Shown: positions 8,601-17,384 of the stretch, piece after piece
How positions within the stretch are numbered: position 1 is the first letter of the stretch
Layout of the letters: each line of letters begins with the position of its first letter
Source: Acinetobacter suaedae
GTDB lineage: Bacteria; Pseudomonadota; Gammaproteobacteria; Pseudomonadales; Moraxellaceae
DNA length: 64,000 nucleotides
Direction of reading: 5' to 3'
Assembly (NCBI RefSeq): GCF_008630915.1
Contig: NZ_CP043909.1
Location: 434,001 to 498,000 of the forward strand
Program-made: the position numbers and the translations under genes
Notes under the pieces: model-generated
Seen by the model: only the letters and a program-made list of their open reading frames with translations
The model's database searches: none
Told to the model about the DNA's origin: nothing

Positions 8601-10097
8601 TTAAATTGCTCTGTGACGATTACGTAACCAGCGGATCAGAGGGAGTACGATCATGATACCCGCTAGAATCCATAATACTTTGGTGATATAGCCATCGAAC
8701 AAGATTGATAATTCGCCTTGTGAAATAGATAGTGCACGACGTAAGCTTGATTCCATAAGCTCACCTAATACAAAGCCTAAAATCAAAGCGGATAGTGGGA
8801 AGTTGAGTTTACGTAAAATATAACCAAAAATTCCTAATCCCACCATGAGAACCAAATCGAATACTGTGCTATGTATTGCATACACACCAACGAAGCTGAC
8901 TGCAGCGATTGCTGGAAGGAGGATGAAATTTGGAACGCTCAAAAGCTTGGCAAAGAAGCGTACCAGTGAAATATTCATGATTAGTAATAATGCACTAGCA
9001 ATGAATAATGATGCAATAAGTCCCCAAACAATCGTCGGTTGTTCAGTGAATAACTGTGGGCCTGGGGTGATATTGTAAAGCGTTAAAGCACCTAACATCA
9101 CGGCTGTGGTACCGGAACCGGGGACACCTAAGGTTAACATTGGGATAAATGAGCCACATGCTGAGGCATTATTTGCCGCTTCAGGTGCTGCGATACCTCG
9201 TAAGTCACCTTCACCAAACTTTCCATCTTTTCCGGCGAGTTTTCGTTCACTGGTATATGACATTGCACTGGCAATTGTTGCACCCGCGCCCGGTAGAATA
9301 CCGACAATGAAACCTAGGAGTGAACTACGAATTGTGGTTTTTAATGTAAAGAAAAACTCTTTAAGGTTGAAAAGACTACGCTTACCTTGTCCTAAAGCTT
9401 TTTGTCCAATCGCTGTTTTTTCCAACATAATCAGGATTTCACTGATACTGAAAAAACCGATTACGATGGTAGTGAACTGAACACCATCACTTAGGTTGAC
9501 TGAGTCAAATGTAAAGCGATATACACCAGTTACAGCATCAACACCAACGGTGGCAAATAGTAGGCCAATTAAAGCTGCGACAGCTGTTTTGATTGGTTGA
9601 TCGCCAACGAGACCGCTTAAGCAGGTGAGAGCGAATACCATTAATACGAAATATTCAGCTGGCCCGAAAACAATGGCCCATTTTGCCAAAAGTGGTGCGA
9701 ATAAGACGATCCCGATAATTGCAATTAAACTACCAATAAATGAGCTCATTGCAGAGAGGGAAAGCGCAATTCCAGCTTTACCTTGTTTGGCAAGTGGGTA
9801 GCCATCCATGGTGGACATAATTGCTGCTGCATCTCCAGGGACATTGATTAAAATGGCGGAAATTCGTCCACCATATTCACATCCTAGGTATACAGCTGCC
9901 AATAAGATCAATGCGCTTTCTGGGGGGAGTCCTAAGGCATAAGCAAAGGGAAGTAATAACGCAACACCATTAATAGGGCCGAGACCTGGTAATAATCCGA
10001 CAATGGTACCGATGAATGCGCCAATGAGTGCGATAAATAGGTTTTGTGGAGTTAATGCGACTTGAAAGCCGTACATCAAATATTCAAAAACGTCCAT
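8601..10097 (-). CDS. tctA: Tripartite tricarboxylate transporter, large membrane subunit TctA
   Basis: This is the twelve-helix channel subunit of a TTT-family, ion-driven, binding-protein-dependent uptake system. The 498-residue length is normal for TctA. Both TctA repeat signatures are visible: GLLPGLGPINGVALLLPFA at about residues 34-52 and GILPGAGATIASAMSY at about 264-279. It lies 14 bases downstream of tctB in the order tctC-tctB-tctA. The substrate class is tricarboxylates or related carboxylates. Citrate is possible, but the sequence does not decide it. Confidence 0.92.
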   Translation of the reverse strand: MDVFEYLMYGFQVALTPQNLFIALIGAFIGTIVGLLPGLGPINGVALLLPFAYALGLPPESALILLAAVYLGCEYGGRISAILINVPGDAAAIMSTMDGYPLAKQGKAGIALSLSAMSSFIGSLIAIIGIVLFAPLLAKWAIVFGPAEYFVLMVFALTCLSGLVGDQPIKTAVAALIGLLFATVGVDAVTGVYRFTFDSVNLSDGVQFTTIVIGFFSISEILIMLEKTAIGQKALGQGKRSLFNLKEFFFTLKTTIRSSLLGFIVGILPGAGATIASAMSYTSERKLAGKDGKFGEGDLRGIAAPEAANNASACGSFIPMLTLGVPGSGTTAVMLGALTLYNITPGPQLFTEQPTIVWGLIASLFIASALLLIMNISLVRFFAKLLSVPNFILLPAIAAVSFVGVYAIHSTVFDLVLMVGLGIFGYILRKLNFPLSALILGFVLGELMESSLRRALSISQGELSILFDGYITKVLWILAGIMIVLPLIRWLRNRHRAI

Positions 10098-10111
10098 GAA
10101 TTCTTCCTTGA

Positions 10112-10555
10112 TTAACTAAAAAATCCTAATGGCAGCGGTACATCTAATATGTAGTCAAATAGTCCATATAAGAGGCAGCCAAAAACAATGCCAGTGATTA
10201 ATGATGCTTTTACACTTCCTCCGAAGAGGGTGCCGACAAGGAAAAACATGATGGCTGTTGCAATAGGGAAACCTAAGAATTCAAACGTAACGGCATAAAT
10301 CAGCAAGAACAGCATTAATAAACCGATTTTTTTCAAGACCGAAGGGGTGTAGCCTAGATCTATAAATTCAGCAAGCTTTTGAGGTCTAAAGGTGAGATAT
10401 AAACAAGATGAAATTAAAAGTAATAATAGGAGTACAGGGTAAGGGCGGGGTCCTAATGGGTCGTATGCAATAGGTGCAACGTAACCCCAAGCTAAGTATA
10501 GTAAACCTAGGCTGACAAGTCCTAAAGTCCCTGAAAAAATCCTTTCTGCGGACAT
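10112..10555 (-). CDS. tctB: Tripartite tricarboxylate transporter, small membrane subunit TctB
   Basis: The 147-residue protein has four predicted membrane helices, the size and layout of TctB, the small and poorly conserved partner of TctA. The ATG at 10555 is chosen because AAGGAATT lies about seven bases upstream. It sits between tctC and tctA in the usual order. The weak family signature means the call rests partly on context. Confidence 0.85.
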   Translation of the reverse strand: MSAERIFSGTLGLVSLGLLYLAWGYVAPIAYDPLGPRPYPVLLLLLLISSCLYLTFRPQKLAEFIDLGYTPSVLKKIGLLMLFLLIYAVTFEFLGFPIATAIMFFLVGTLFGGSVKASLITGIVFGCLLYGLFDYILDVPLPLGFFS

Positions 10556-10584
10556 AAATAATTCCTTTTGCATTAAAATTGCAG

Positions 10585-10633
10585 GAGCATTTCAATTCTG
10601 AGTTATTTTTTTAAATCAGAGATTGAAATGCTC
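10585..10633 (-). terminator. Intercistronic hairpin between tctC and tctB
   Basis: A perfect 12-bp stem (GAGCATTTCAAT / ATTGAAATGCTC) spans the gap after the tctC stop. There is no strong T-tract, so it more likely causes partial termination or protects the 3' end of the tctC message than stops transcription fully. Confidence 0.6.
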
Positions 10634-10648
10634 TTTTGGTTTTAAAGG

Positions 10649-11644
10649 TTATTTTGTAACGAGATCGAACTCTTTTGACAACGCTCTCAATTGATCGGTT
10701 TGTTGGATCACAAATTGATCTAATTCTTCACCTGTCATGGAGAGAGGGAGTAATTCAAATTGTTGACGTGATTGTTCAAATTTTGGATCTTGCATCATTT
10801 TTTCAAATGAAGTTTTCCACCATTGGTAAGCTTCATCACTGACTTTAGGACCAACGTAATAACCACGCACAACTGGCCATTGAATATCGTAACCCTGTTC
10901 TTTTGCGGTCGGAATGTCTGCTAACTCATTTGGTAGGCGTTCAGGTGAAAATACAGCGAGCGCACGTAATTTTCCTGATTTGACATGAGGAATGACTTCA
11001 GCAATTCCTGCACTAACGACTTGGATGTGATTACCGAGAACAGATGTCACTGCTTCACCACCACCTTCTAAGGCAATGTAGGTCATTTCTTTTGGATTTA
11101 CACCTGCAGCTTTAGCAAGCATAGCTGTCTGCATCCAGTCCTGACCTCCAACACTACCGCCAGCGCCAAAACTAACTGATTTAGGGTTTTTCTTGAGCGC
11201 TGCAACTAGGTCATTTAGGTTTTTATATGGAGATTCTGCATTGACAGCAACTACGCCATAATCTGTACCGACAATCGCTAACCATCGAACATCTTTTTCC
11301 GTGTATTGACCAAATTTTCCTTGGGCAAGATTGAGCAGAGAGCCTGTAGAGAAGGCAACAATCGCATTAGCATTGGCTGGATCATTGGCAACAATTTTAT
11401 TGTATGCAACAGCGCCTACACCACCAGGCATATAGGTTACACGCATAGGAGAGTTTAAGAGTTTGGTTTCTTTGAAAGCATTTTGTGCCAGTTTACATGT
11501 GAGGTCGAAACCGCCGCCTGGTTTTGCTGGGGCGATACATTCAGGGCGTTTGGGTTCTCCAACTTCGCCTTTATTTTTTCCACATGCTGTTAAACCGAAT
11601 CCTAAGGTCACTAAAGTGCTGGTTAATATAATTCCTCTTAACAT
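10649..11644 (-). CDS. tctC: TctC/Bug-family solute-binding lipoprotein
   Basis: This is the substrate receptor of the TTT system. The 331-residue protein starts at 11644, giving a lipoprotein signal peptide ending LGFGLTAC. Cys at about residue 21 would be lipidated, and the next residues GKNKGE point to outer-membrane sorting or simple membrane anchoring. A longer frame to 11683 would bury the signal behind 13 polar residues. The mature part has the Bug fold features PGGGFD near the start and the GGxGGQDW-like stretch near residue 160. It is the first gene of the tctCBA operon. Confidence 0.9.
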   Translation of the reverse strand: MLRGIILTSTLVTLGFGLTACGKNKGEVGEPKRPECIAPAKPGGGFDLTCKLAQNAFKETKLLNSPMRVTYMPGGVGAVAYNKIVANDPANANAIVAFSTGSLLNLAQGKFGQYTEKDVRWLAIVGTDYGVVAVNAESPYKNLNDLVAALKKNPKSVSFGAGGSVGGQDWMQTAMLAKAAGVNPKEMTYIALEGGGEAVTSVLGNHIQVVSAGIAEVIPHVKSGKLRALAVFSPERLPNELADIPTAKEQGYDIQWPVVRGYYVGPKVSDEAYQWWKTSFEKMMQDPKFEQSRQQFELLPLSMTGEELDQFVIQQTDQLRALSKEFDLVTK

Positions 11645-12116
11645 CTTAAATGTTTCTCCATAAACGATTATATTGATATGCAAAACAATAGTGCATATTT
11701 ATACAGGCTTCTTTGCCTTGAATTTGGTTAAAGCTAGATGCGTAAAGCCAAGCATTATTCTTTTGGAATCTTGGGTGCTTGCTATTGCATTCTCATCACT
11801 TTAGATAAACGTGTTTATCATAAAATTAAACAGAAAGAGCATAACATTATCTTATATCACGTGATGATTCATTTTTTAAATACAAAATCTTTGATGATTT
11901 ATTTATAAAATGTATTGTGTTAAATATATAAAATTAAAAATATTTTTTATTTGCGGTTTTATTTTGGTATACGGGTGTGGTGAATAAAAAATCATTTTAT
12001 TTATTTTTTCTAATTTATTTTGACTGATTTCTATTCATTTTGTTTATATGCTTTTGTTTTAATTTTGACCTAGGTTATATCAACCATAAGTGTGGTTTGG
12101 GGAAAGGTTGGGTATA
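11645..12116. other. Upstream region of the tct operon
   Basis: AT-rich, with no supported coding sequence. It must carry the tctC promoter. No adjacent tctDE two-component genes are present, so control would come from elsewhere. Confidence 0.5.
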
Positions 12117-12148
12117 AAAAAGCCAGAATAAGGTGTATTCTGGCTTTT
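12117..12148 (-). terminator. Terminator of the porin gene
   Basis: A 10-bp stem (AGCCAGAATA / TATTCTGGCT) is flanked by A- and T-tracts 25 bases past the porin stop. Confidence 0.8.
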
Positions 12149-12173
12149 AATATATTATTTAAAGTTAAATTGT

Positions 12174-13283
12174 CTAAAATTTAAATTCTAGCCCTGCGCC
12201 TACGACTGGTTGTTTGTCTTTAGCATCAGCTTGTTTGAATGTTGCATAGCCTGTATATCCATAGGCTTTGACTTGTTTATTAAAAGAATAATCTACACCT
12301 GCCATAATTTGCTGTGCATCATAGTCAGCATCATTGTTCTTGAAGCTCGTTGTATTTTGACTATATTGTGCTTTAAGGTTCCATTTGTCATGGTTTGGGA
12401 TGCGATATTCTGCACCGACTAACCAGCCAATCGAGTCATCAATGTTGGCTGCATTTGCAGGATTGCCTTTGGCCTCCTCGATTTCAGATTTTTGGATTAA
12501 CGCTTTTAATGCAAGTGCTTCAATTGGTTTGATGCGAGCTGTTAATCGTAGCGTATTGGCTGCAGCAAAAACTTTATCAACATCGATATGAGTATCTGAG
12601 GCATTGAGAAAGCCACGACCCAGTAGGTTACTTGGAATAGCCTTATCATAAGCAATTGCTGTTAAGAACATTGGGTCTGAATAGGTGATGGAGGTTGACC
12701 AAGCATCGCCTAATCCTCCACCATCAACAGTTACGCCGCCTTGATTGCTCTTGATACCTTGTGCTTCGCCTGTTGCTAATAATGCGCTAAATTCAAGATT
12801 TCCTTGTTCTCCAATTGAAAACTTAGGTGAATCATATACAACGGAGTTATTAATGCGATTTTCACCAGGCATGATACTGGTAATGTCTGCAGTGTTACGG
12901 ACATAGTTATTAAAACTATCGACGGCAGTTGATAGTTTTTTTAATGGAGAATTATTCTTACCGATTTTTACAGTCCCTAATTTTTGATCTTTTAATCCTA
13001 TAAAACGATCACGTTGAGACCAATCTGTACCATCGCCGTCAGCATTAAATGACCATTCAATTTGATAGATGGCGCTAAGACGTTCTGTTAATTTTTCTTC
13101 ACCCTTAATACCGAGAAATGAGCTATTACTGTTAACTTTCCACACATCACGATCTGACTTAGATGCATTATTTTCAGGTAGATAGTCGAGACTAGCATCA
13201 ATCTCGCCGTAGAATTTTGGGGCAGCAATTGCTGAACTGGTAATAACCGTTAATATACTGGCAATTAAAAAATTAACTTTCAT
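12174..13283 (-). CDS. General porin (Gram-negative porin, trimeric type)
   Basis: This is an outer-membrane beta-barrel channel of 369 residues. The signal peptide spans residues 1-21 (cleavage after AIAA). The mature protein begins KFYGEIDASLDYL, and repeated amphipathic strands include FLGIKGEEKL and the DRFIGLKDQKLGTVKIGKNNSP stretch at about 88-109 characteristic of this porin family. It ends with the C-terminal Phe required for barrel assembly (GLEFKF). Its position just upstream of tctCBA on the same strand suggests that it admits the same carboxylate substrate, which is inferred from context only. Confidence 0.85.
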   Translation of the reverse strand: MKVNFLIASILTVITSSAIAAPKFYGEIDASLDYLPENNASKSDRDVWKVNSNSSFLGIKGEEKLTERLSAIYQIEWSFNADGDGTDWSQRDRFIGLKDQKLGTVKIGKNNSPLKKLSTAVDSFNNYVRNTADITSIMPGENRINNSVVYDSPKFSIGEQGNLEFSALLATGEAQGIKSNQGGVTVDGGGLGDAWSTSITYSDPMFLTAIAYDKAIPSNLLGRGFLNASDTHIDVDKVFAAANTLRLTARIKPIEALALKALIQKSEIEEAKGNPANAANIDDSIGWLVGAEYRIPNHDKWNLKAQYSQNTTSFKNNDADYDAQQIMAGVDYSFNKQVKAYGYTGYATFKQADAKDKQPVVGAGLEFKF

Positions 13284-13760
13284 TTATGTCATCCTAACAA
13301 TTTAAAATTATGAATAAGCAACCATCATTTCATTTGAGTAAATGAAATATAAAATAGGCCATGCGCTTGAAATAAAATATATTTCTTAACTGTGAGTGAT
13401 ATAAATTAATTGAGCATCAGCCTTAAGCTGTATTTTCATAATTAAATACCTCAACTTAAGTACTAAGTTTAAGTATTTAAGCAATCCTTCGCTAAAGAAT
13501 AGATTTAATACACAAGACGTGGCCTGTGAACTTATTCAGTGGTGATTTTATGGCATTTAAATTGTTGTAGGTATTTAATTTAATTATAAGTTTTTTTATG
13601 GTATTTAGTTTAATTATAAGAGGTTTCATATATATTATTATCTTGCTCTGGGTAATTAGACTTTAGTCTAAATTTAGTGATGCTAATATAGAATATTTAA
13701 ATGATTTATAGAGGCTGATTAGAAAAAGAAGACGTTAATACCAAAAATGTTCTCTTTAAT
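13284..13760. other. Porin upstream region with nested inverted and direct repeats
   Basis: No gene is seen. At 13444-13478 a nested inverted repeat pairs AAATAC with GTATTT and, inside it, AACTTA with TAAGTT around AGTAC. At 13571-13590 and 13601-13620 a 20-bp direct repeat with one mismatch (GTATTTAATTTAATTATAAG) occurs with 30-bp spacing. These could be regulator sites for the porin but match no site I recognise. Confidence 0.4.
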
Positions 13761-13762
13761 AA

Positions 13763-13793
13763 AAAAACCGCTGATCATATCAGCGGTTTTATA
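13763..13793 (-). terminator. Terminator of the 1002-residue repeat protein gene
   Basis: The stem AACCGCTGA / TCAGCGGTT with a TCATA loop is flanked by A- and T-tracts. It is essentially the same as the terminator at 17339 after the larger paralogue. Confidence 0.85.
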
Positions 13794-13806
13794 TGGTTTT
13801 AAAAGG

Positions 13807-16800
13807 TTAGAACAAGCTTGTGCTTTCGAATAGCTGCTCAGACAAGTTCAAGCTAGGAATAGATAAATTGTCTGTGAAGTTTGTTGTTGATCCACTTGCT
13901 GAGAAGATTTGAGATGAAGACGCAGCACCGAGAACAGAGTCTAGAATATTGTCTACGCCACCATTCGAGCTGGTGCAACCACAGTTATCACCAACATTGA
14001 TTGAAAGTAGACCACCAAGATTACCGAGGATGTCCCCACCAAGGATACCTGTGATTGGGCTTAATAAGCCGCCATCACCGCCACCGATACCACCGCCGAT
14101 GCTTCCAAGGATACCACCACCAAGAAGATCATCACCGATGATGTGTTGGATGATATCAGCAGCAGTTGAACCATTATTGATCAGTGTGCCAATCACGCCA
14201 GTTGCATTGCCAAGCGCACCGCCAAAGTCAGCACCAGCTAGATCAGAGATTGCTTCAAGTGTACCGTTGACAGTATCACGAGAAGTTTCAAAGGTAAGCG
14301 TACCGAGATTTGCTAGATCGCTGATTGGGTGTTCACCTTGAGGGAAGACACCAAGGATTGCATCAGCCACGGTATTGATACCAGTATTGATGAGATCCGT
14401 TTTAAGGCTCTCAACGCCTTGAAGGATATCGATACCTGTTTGAATTACACCCGTGATTGGATTATTACCCAGATCACCGCCACCGATACCACCAATAATA
14501 CCTGTCAAGATATCCAGAGGGCTACCGCCATCACCACCGCCGATACCGCCAATGATGCCTGTGATCAGATCAAGCGGACTACCGTCACCGCCAATGCCAC
14601 CGATACCGCCAATGATGCCAGTGATCAGGTCAAGAGGGCTACCATCACCGCCAATGCCACCGATACCACCAATGATGCCAGTGATCAGGTCAAGAGGGCT
14701 ACCATCACCGCCAATACCACCGATGCTTCCAAGGATACCACCACCAAGAAGATCATCACCGATGATGTGTTGGATGATACCTGCGGCAGTTGAACCATTA
14801 TTGATCAGTGTACCGATCACGCCAGTTGCATTGCCAAGCGCACCGCCAAAGTCAGCACCAGCTAGATCAGAGATTGCTTCAAGTGTACCGTTGACAGTAT
14901 CACGAGAAGTTTCAAAGGTAAGCGTACCGAGATTTGCCAGATCGCTGATCGGATGTTCACCTTGAGGGAAGACACCAAGGATTGCATCAGCCACGGTATT
15001 GATACCAGTATTGATGAGATCAGTTTTAAGGCTCTCAACGCCTTGAAGGATATCGATACCTGTTTGAATTACACCCGTGATTGGATTATTACCCAGATCA
15101 CCGCCACCGATACCACCAATAATACCTGTCAAGATATCCAGAGGGCTACCGCCATCACCACCGCCGATACCACCAATGATGCCAGTGATCAGGTCAAGTG
15201 GACTACCATCACCGCCAATGCCACCGATACCACCAATAATGCCAGTGATCAGGTCAAGTGGACTACCATCACCGCCAATGCCACCGATACCACCAATAAT
15301 GCCAGTGATCAGGTCAAGAGGGCTGCCATCGCCGCCAATGCCACCGATACCACCAATGATGCCAGTGATCAGGTCAAGTGGGCTACCATCGCCGCCAATG
15401 CCACCGATGCTTCCAAGGATACCACCACCAAGAAGATCATCACCGATGATGTGTTGGATGATACCTGCGGCAGTTGAACCATTATTGATCAGTGTACCAA
15501 TCACGCCAGTTGCATTGCTAAGCGCGCCGCCAAAGTCAGCACCAGCTAGATCAGAGATTGCTTCAAGTGTACCGTTGACAGTATCACGAGAAGTTTCGAA
15601 AGTAAGCGTACCAAGATTTGCCAGATCGCCGACAGGATGTTCGGCTGGAGGGAAGGCACCAATGATTGTACCAGCAATAGTATTGATGCCAGTATTGATA
15701 AGGTCTGTTTTAAGGCTCTCAACGCCTTGAAGGATGTCGATACCTGTTTGAATTACACCCGTAACAGGATTGTTACCCAGATCACCGCCAATGATGCCAG
15801 TGATTAGATCAAGAGGGCTGCCATCGCCGCCAATACCACCGATGATGCCAGTGATTAGGTCAAGTGGGCTACCATCGCCGCCAATACCACCGATACCGCC
15901 AATGATGCCAGTGATTAGGTCAAGTGGACTACCATCGCCGCCAATACCACCGATACCACCAATGATGCCAGTGATCAGGTCAAGAGGGCTGCCATCGCCG
16001 CCAATACCACCGATACCGCCGATGATGCCAGTGATCAGGTCAAGTGGACTACCATCGCCGCCAATACCACCGATACCACCAATGATACCGCCACCAATAA
16101 AGTCTTCGCCAATAACATGCTGGATAATATTTGCAGCAGTTGAGCCGTTATTGATCAGTGTGCCAATCACGCCAGTTGCATTGCCAAGCGCGCTGCCAAA
16201 GTCAGCACCAGCTAGATCAGAGATTGCTTCAAGTGTCCCGTTGACGGTATCACGAGAAGTTTCAAAGGTAAGCGTACCAAGATTTGCCAGATCGCCGACA
16301 GGATGTTCGGCTGGAGGGAAGGCGCCGATGATTGTACCAGCCACGGTATTGATACCAGTATTGATGAGGTCGGTTTTAAGGCTTTCAGCACCTTGAAGGA
16401 TATCGATGCCAGTCTGTATTACACCTGTAACAGGATTGTTCCCCAGGTCGCCGCCACCGATACCACCAATGATGCCAGTGATAGGGCTTAATAAGCCACC
16501 GCCACCACCAATAATACCTGTGATGGGACTGAATAAGCCTCCATCACCGCCACCGATACCGCCAATAATGCCTGTAACAGGGCTTAATAATCCACCACCG
16601 CCAACAATACTTGTTACAGTATTTAAAGGGTTGCTGTCGACATCACTGCTTGTAATATTTGTAATGGTATTCGTGATCGTAGTTGGAGAAAGAATGTTGG
16701 TAATTGTTGAAAGAGAAAGGGGAGCGAGAGTAGAACTGCTCGCGGATGATGTATTACTTTCAACTAAATTGGAGGTAATACTTTTAATGGGTGATAGAAG

Positions 16801-16815
16801 ACTTTTGAAGAGCAT
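13807..16815 (-). CDS. Giant glycine-rich repeat protein with four copies of a 120-residue module
   Basis: The 1002-residue protein is of unknown function. Residues 1-70 are Ser/Thr/Ile-rich and begin MLFKSLLSPI, with no clear Sec signal. From about 70 on it alternates GGIGGGDGG-type linkers carrying LLSPITGIIGG with a 120-residue module beginning DLGNNP. Modules start near residues 123, 346, 570 and 779. Each has two amphipathic helical stretches (GVIQTGIDILQGVESLK; DTVNGTLEAISDLAGADFG). Between modules are arrays of a 20-residue repeat with core GGDGSPLDLITGIIGGI (twelve standard plus two SPLDILTG variants). The last 66 residues (GDNCGCTSSNGG to ESTSLF) are nearly identical to those of the downstream paralogue at 17385. 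Lys is rare and almost the only Cys are the CGC pair. A surface, matrix or self-assembling role is plausible but unproven. AGGTA upstream of the ATG is the likely ribosome site. Confidence 0.75.
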   Translation of the reverse strand: MLFKSLLSPIKSITSNLVESNTSSASSSTLAPLSLSTITNILSPTTITNTITNITSSDVDSNPLNTVTSIVGGGGLLSPVTGIIGGIGGGDGGLFSPITGIIGGGGGLLSPITGIIGGIGGGDLGNNPVTGVIQTGIDILQGAESLKTDLINTGINTVAGTIIGAFPPAEHPVGDLANLGTLTFETSRDTVNGTLEAISDLAGADFGSALGNATGVIGTLINNGSTAANIIQHVIGEDFIGGGIIGGIGGIGGDGSPLDLITGIIGGIGGIGGDGSPLDLITGIIGGIGGIGGDGSPLDLITGIIGGIGGIGGDGSPLDLITGIIGGIGGDGSPLDLITGIIGGDLGNNPVTGVIQTGIDILQGVESLKTDLINTGINTIAGTIIGAFPPAEHPVGDLANLGTLTFETSRDTVNGTLEAISDLAGADFGGALSNATGVIGTLINNGSTAAGIIQHIIGDDLLGGGILGSIGGIGGDGSPLDLITGIIGGIGGIGGDGSPLDLITGIIGGIGGIGGDGSPLDLITGIIGGIGGIGGDGSPLDLITGIIGGIGGGDGGSPLDILTGIIGGIGGGDLGNNPITGVIQTGIDILQGVESLKTDLINTGINTVADAILGVFPQGEHPISDLANLGTLTFETSRDTVNGTLEAISDLAGADFGGALGNATGVIGTLINNGSTAAGIIQHIIGDDLLGGGILGSIGGIGGDGSPLDLITGIIGGIGGIGGDGSPLDLITGIIGGIGGIGGDGSPLDLITGIIGGIGGGDGGSPLDILTGIIGGIGGGDLGNNPITGVIQTGIDILQGVESLKTDLINTGINTVADAILGVFPQGEHPISDLANLGTLTFETSRDTVNGTLEAISDLAGADFGGALGNATGVIGTLINNGSTAADIIQHIIGDDLLGGGILGSIGGGIGGGDGGLLSPITGILGGDILGNLGGLLSINVGDNCGCTSSNGGVDNILDSVLGAASSSQIFSASGSTTNFTDNLSIPSLNLSEQLFESTSLF
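14100..14490 (-). repeat. 120-residue DLGNNP module, copy 4 of the smaller protein
   Basis: Coding repeat, nearly base-identical to 14730-15115 and 17735-18120. The high identity at silent positions points to recent duplication or gene conversion. Confidence 0.85.
14490..14735 (-). repeat. 60-bp tandem repeats (three standard plus one variant unit)
   Basis: In-frame units coding GGDGSPLDLITGIIGGI between module copies 3 and 4. Confidence 0.85.
14730..15115 (-). repeat. 120-residue DLGNNP module, copy 3
   Basis: Same module as at 14100-14490, nearly base-identical, including the HPISDLANLG and GVFPQGE variants. Confidence 0.85.
15115..15415 (-). repeat. 60-bp tandem repeats (four standard plus one variant unit)
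   Basis: In-frame units with exact 60-base phase, differing only at a few silent positions. Confidence 0.85.
15410..15785 (-). repeat. 120-residue DLGNNP module, copy 2
   Basis: Same module. Together with copy 1 it forms a subtype carrying GAFPPAEHPVGDL in place of GVFPQGEHPISDL. Confidence 0.85.
15786..16090 (-). repeat. 60-bp tandem repeats (five units)
   Basis: Five in-frame units of the GGDGSPLDLITGIIGGI type. The unit nearest module copy 2 is shortened. Confidence 0.85.
16090..16450 (-). repeat. 120-residue DLGNNP module, copy 1
   Basis: The most diverged copy (GEDFIGGG at its end rather than GDDLLGGG), followed toward the N-terminus by LLSPITGIIGG linkers. Confidence 0.85.
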
Positions 16816-17338
16816 AATTTTACCTATATTTTTAAAGTTGTGCGTTTTGACTCAATTATTTAATGATTACGTGTATTTTGTGATTTGTATCGCATTAGTC
16901 TTATTTAGTGTTGTTCTTTTCAATAATTTTGTCAATCTATGTGAAAATTAGCACTTAATTGTTAAATATGGTTTAATATTTCATAAGTTGTTGTATTTAA
17001 TTAATAAATGAATTTATTTTTGTCGGTCTTCATATCTCGCTATATTGGATTGATCGCTAATTTGTATAATAAATAATCTTTATTTAGCCTTATAAATCAA
17101 AATATTGCGGTGTTTTTCACAAAGTCTTCTGAGTTTATGTCCTAGCTGAATGCTCCAATTTATTAAATTTGTTATTTGTTTGAAAATAAATATTTCATTT
17201 AAAAGTTGTTTTATTTTATTTATATATATTAATTACTTATATTTTGTTTGAGATTGGAGGCTGTGTTACTTTTGGCTTTTATTCAGGTTTTGTTAATAAA
17301 ACTTACTAATTTGAACAGAGTTTTAATTCTAGAACAAT
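16816..17338. other. Gene-free, very AT-rich region upstream of the smaller repeat gene
   Basis: About 520 bases with no supported frame. It should hold the promoter of the 1002-residue gene. No recognisable operator is seen. Confidence 0.5.
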
Positions 17339-17371
17339 AAAAAAACCGCTGATCATATCAGCGGTTTTTTA
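17339..17371 (-). terminator. Terminator of the 1903-residue repeat protein gene
   Basis: The same stem as at 13763 (ACCGCTGA / TCAGCGGT), with A- and T-tracts, 14 bases past the stop. Confidence 0.9.
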
Positions 17372-17384
17372 TGGTTTTAAAAGG

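Noticed and set aside
14329..16951. Several plus-strand frames of 130-217 codons opposite the smaller repeat gene
   Set aside because: They are antisense readings of the 60-bp and module repeats (Pro- and Thr-rich mirror images) and have no ribosome sites or family features.
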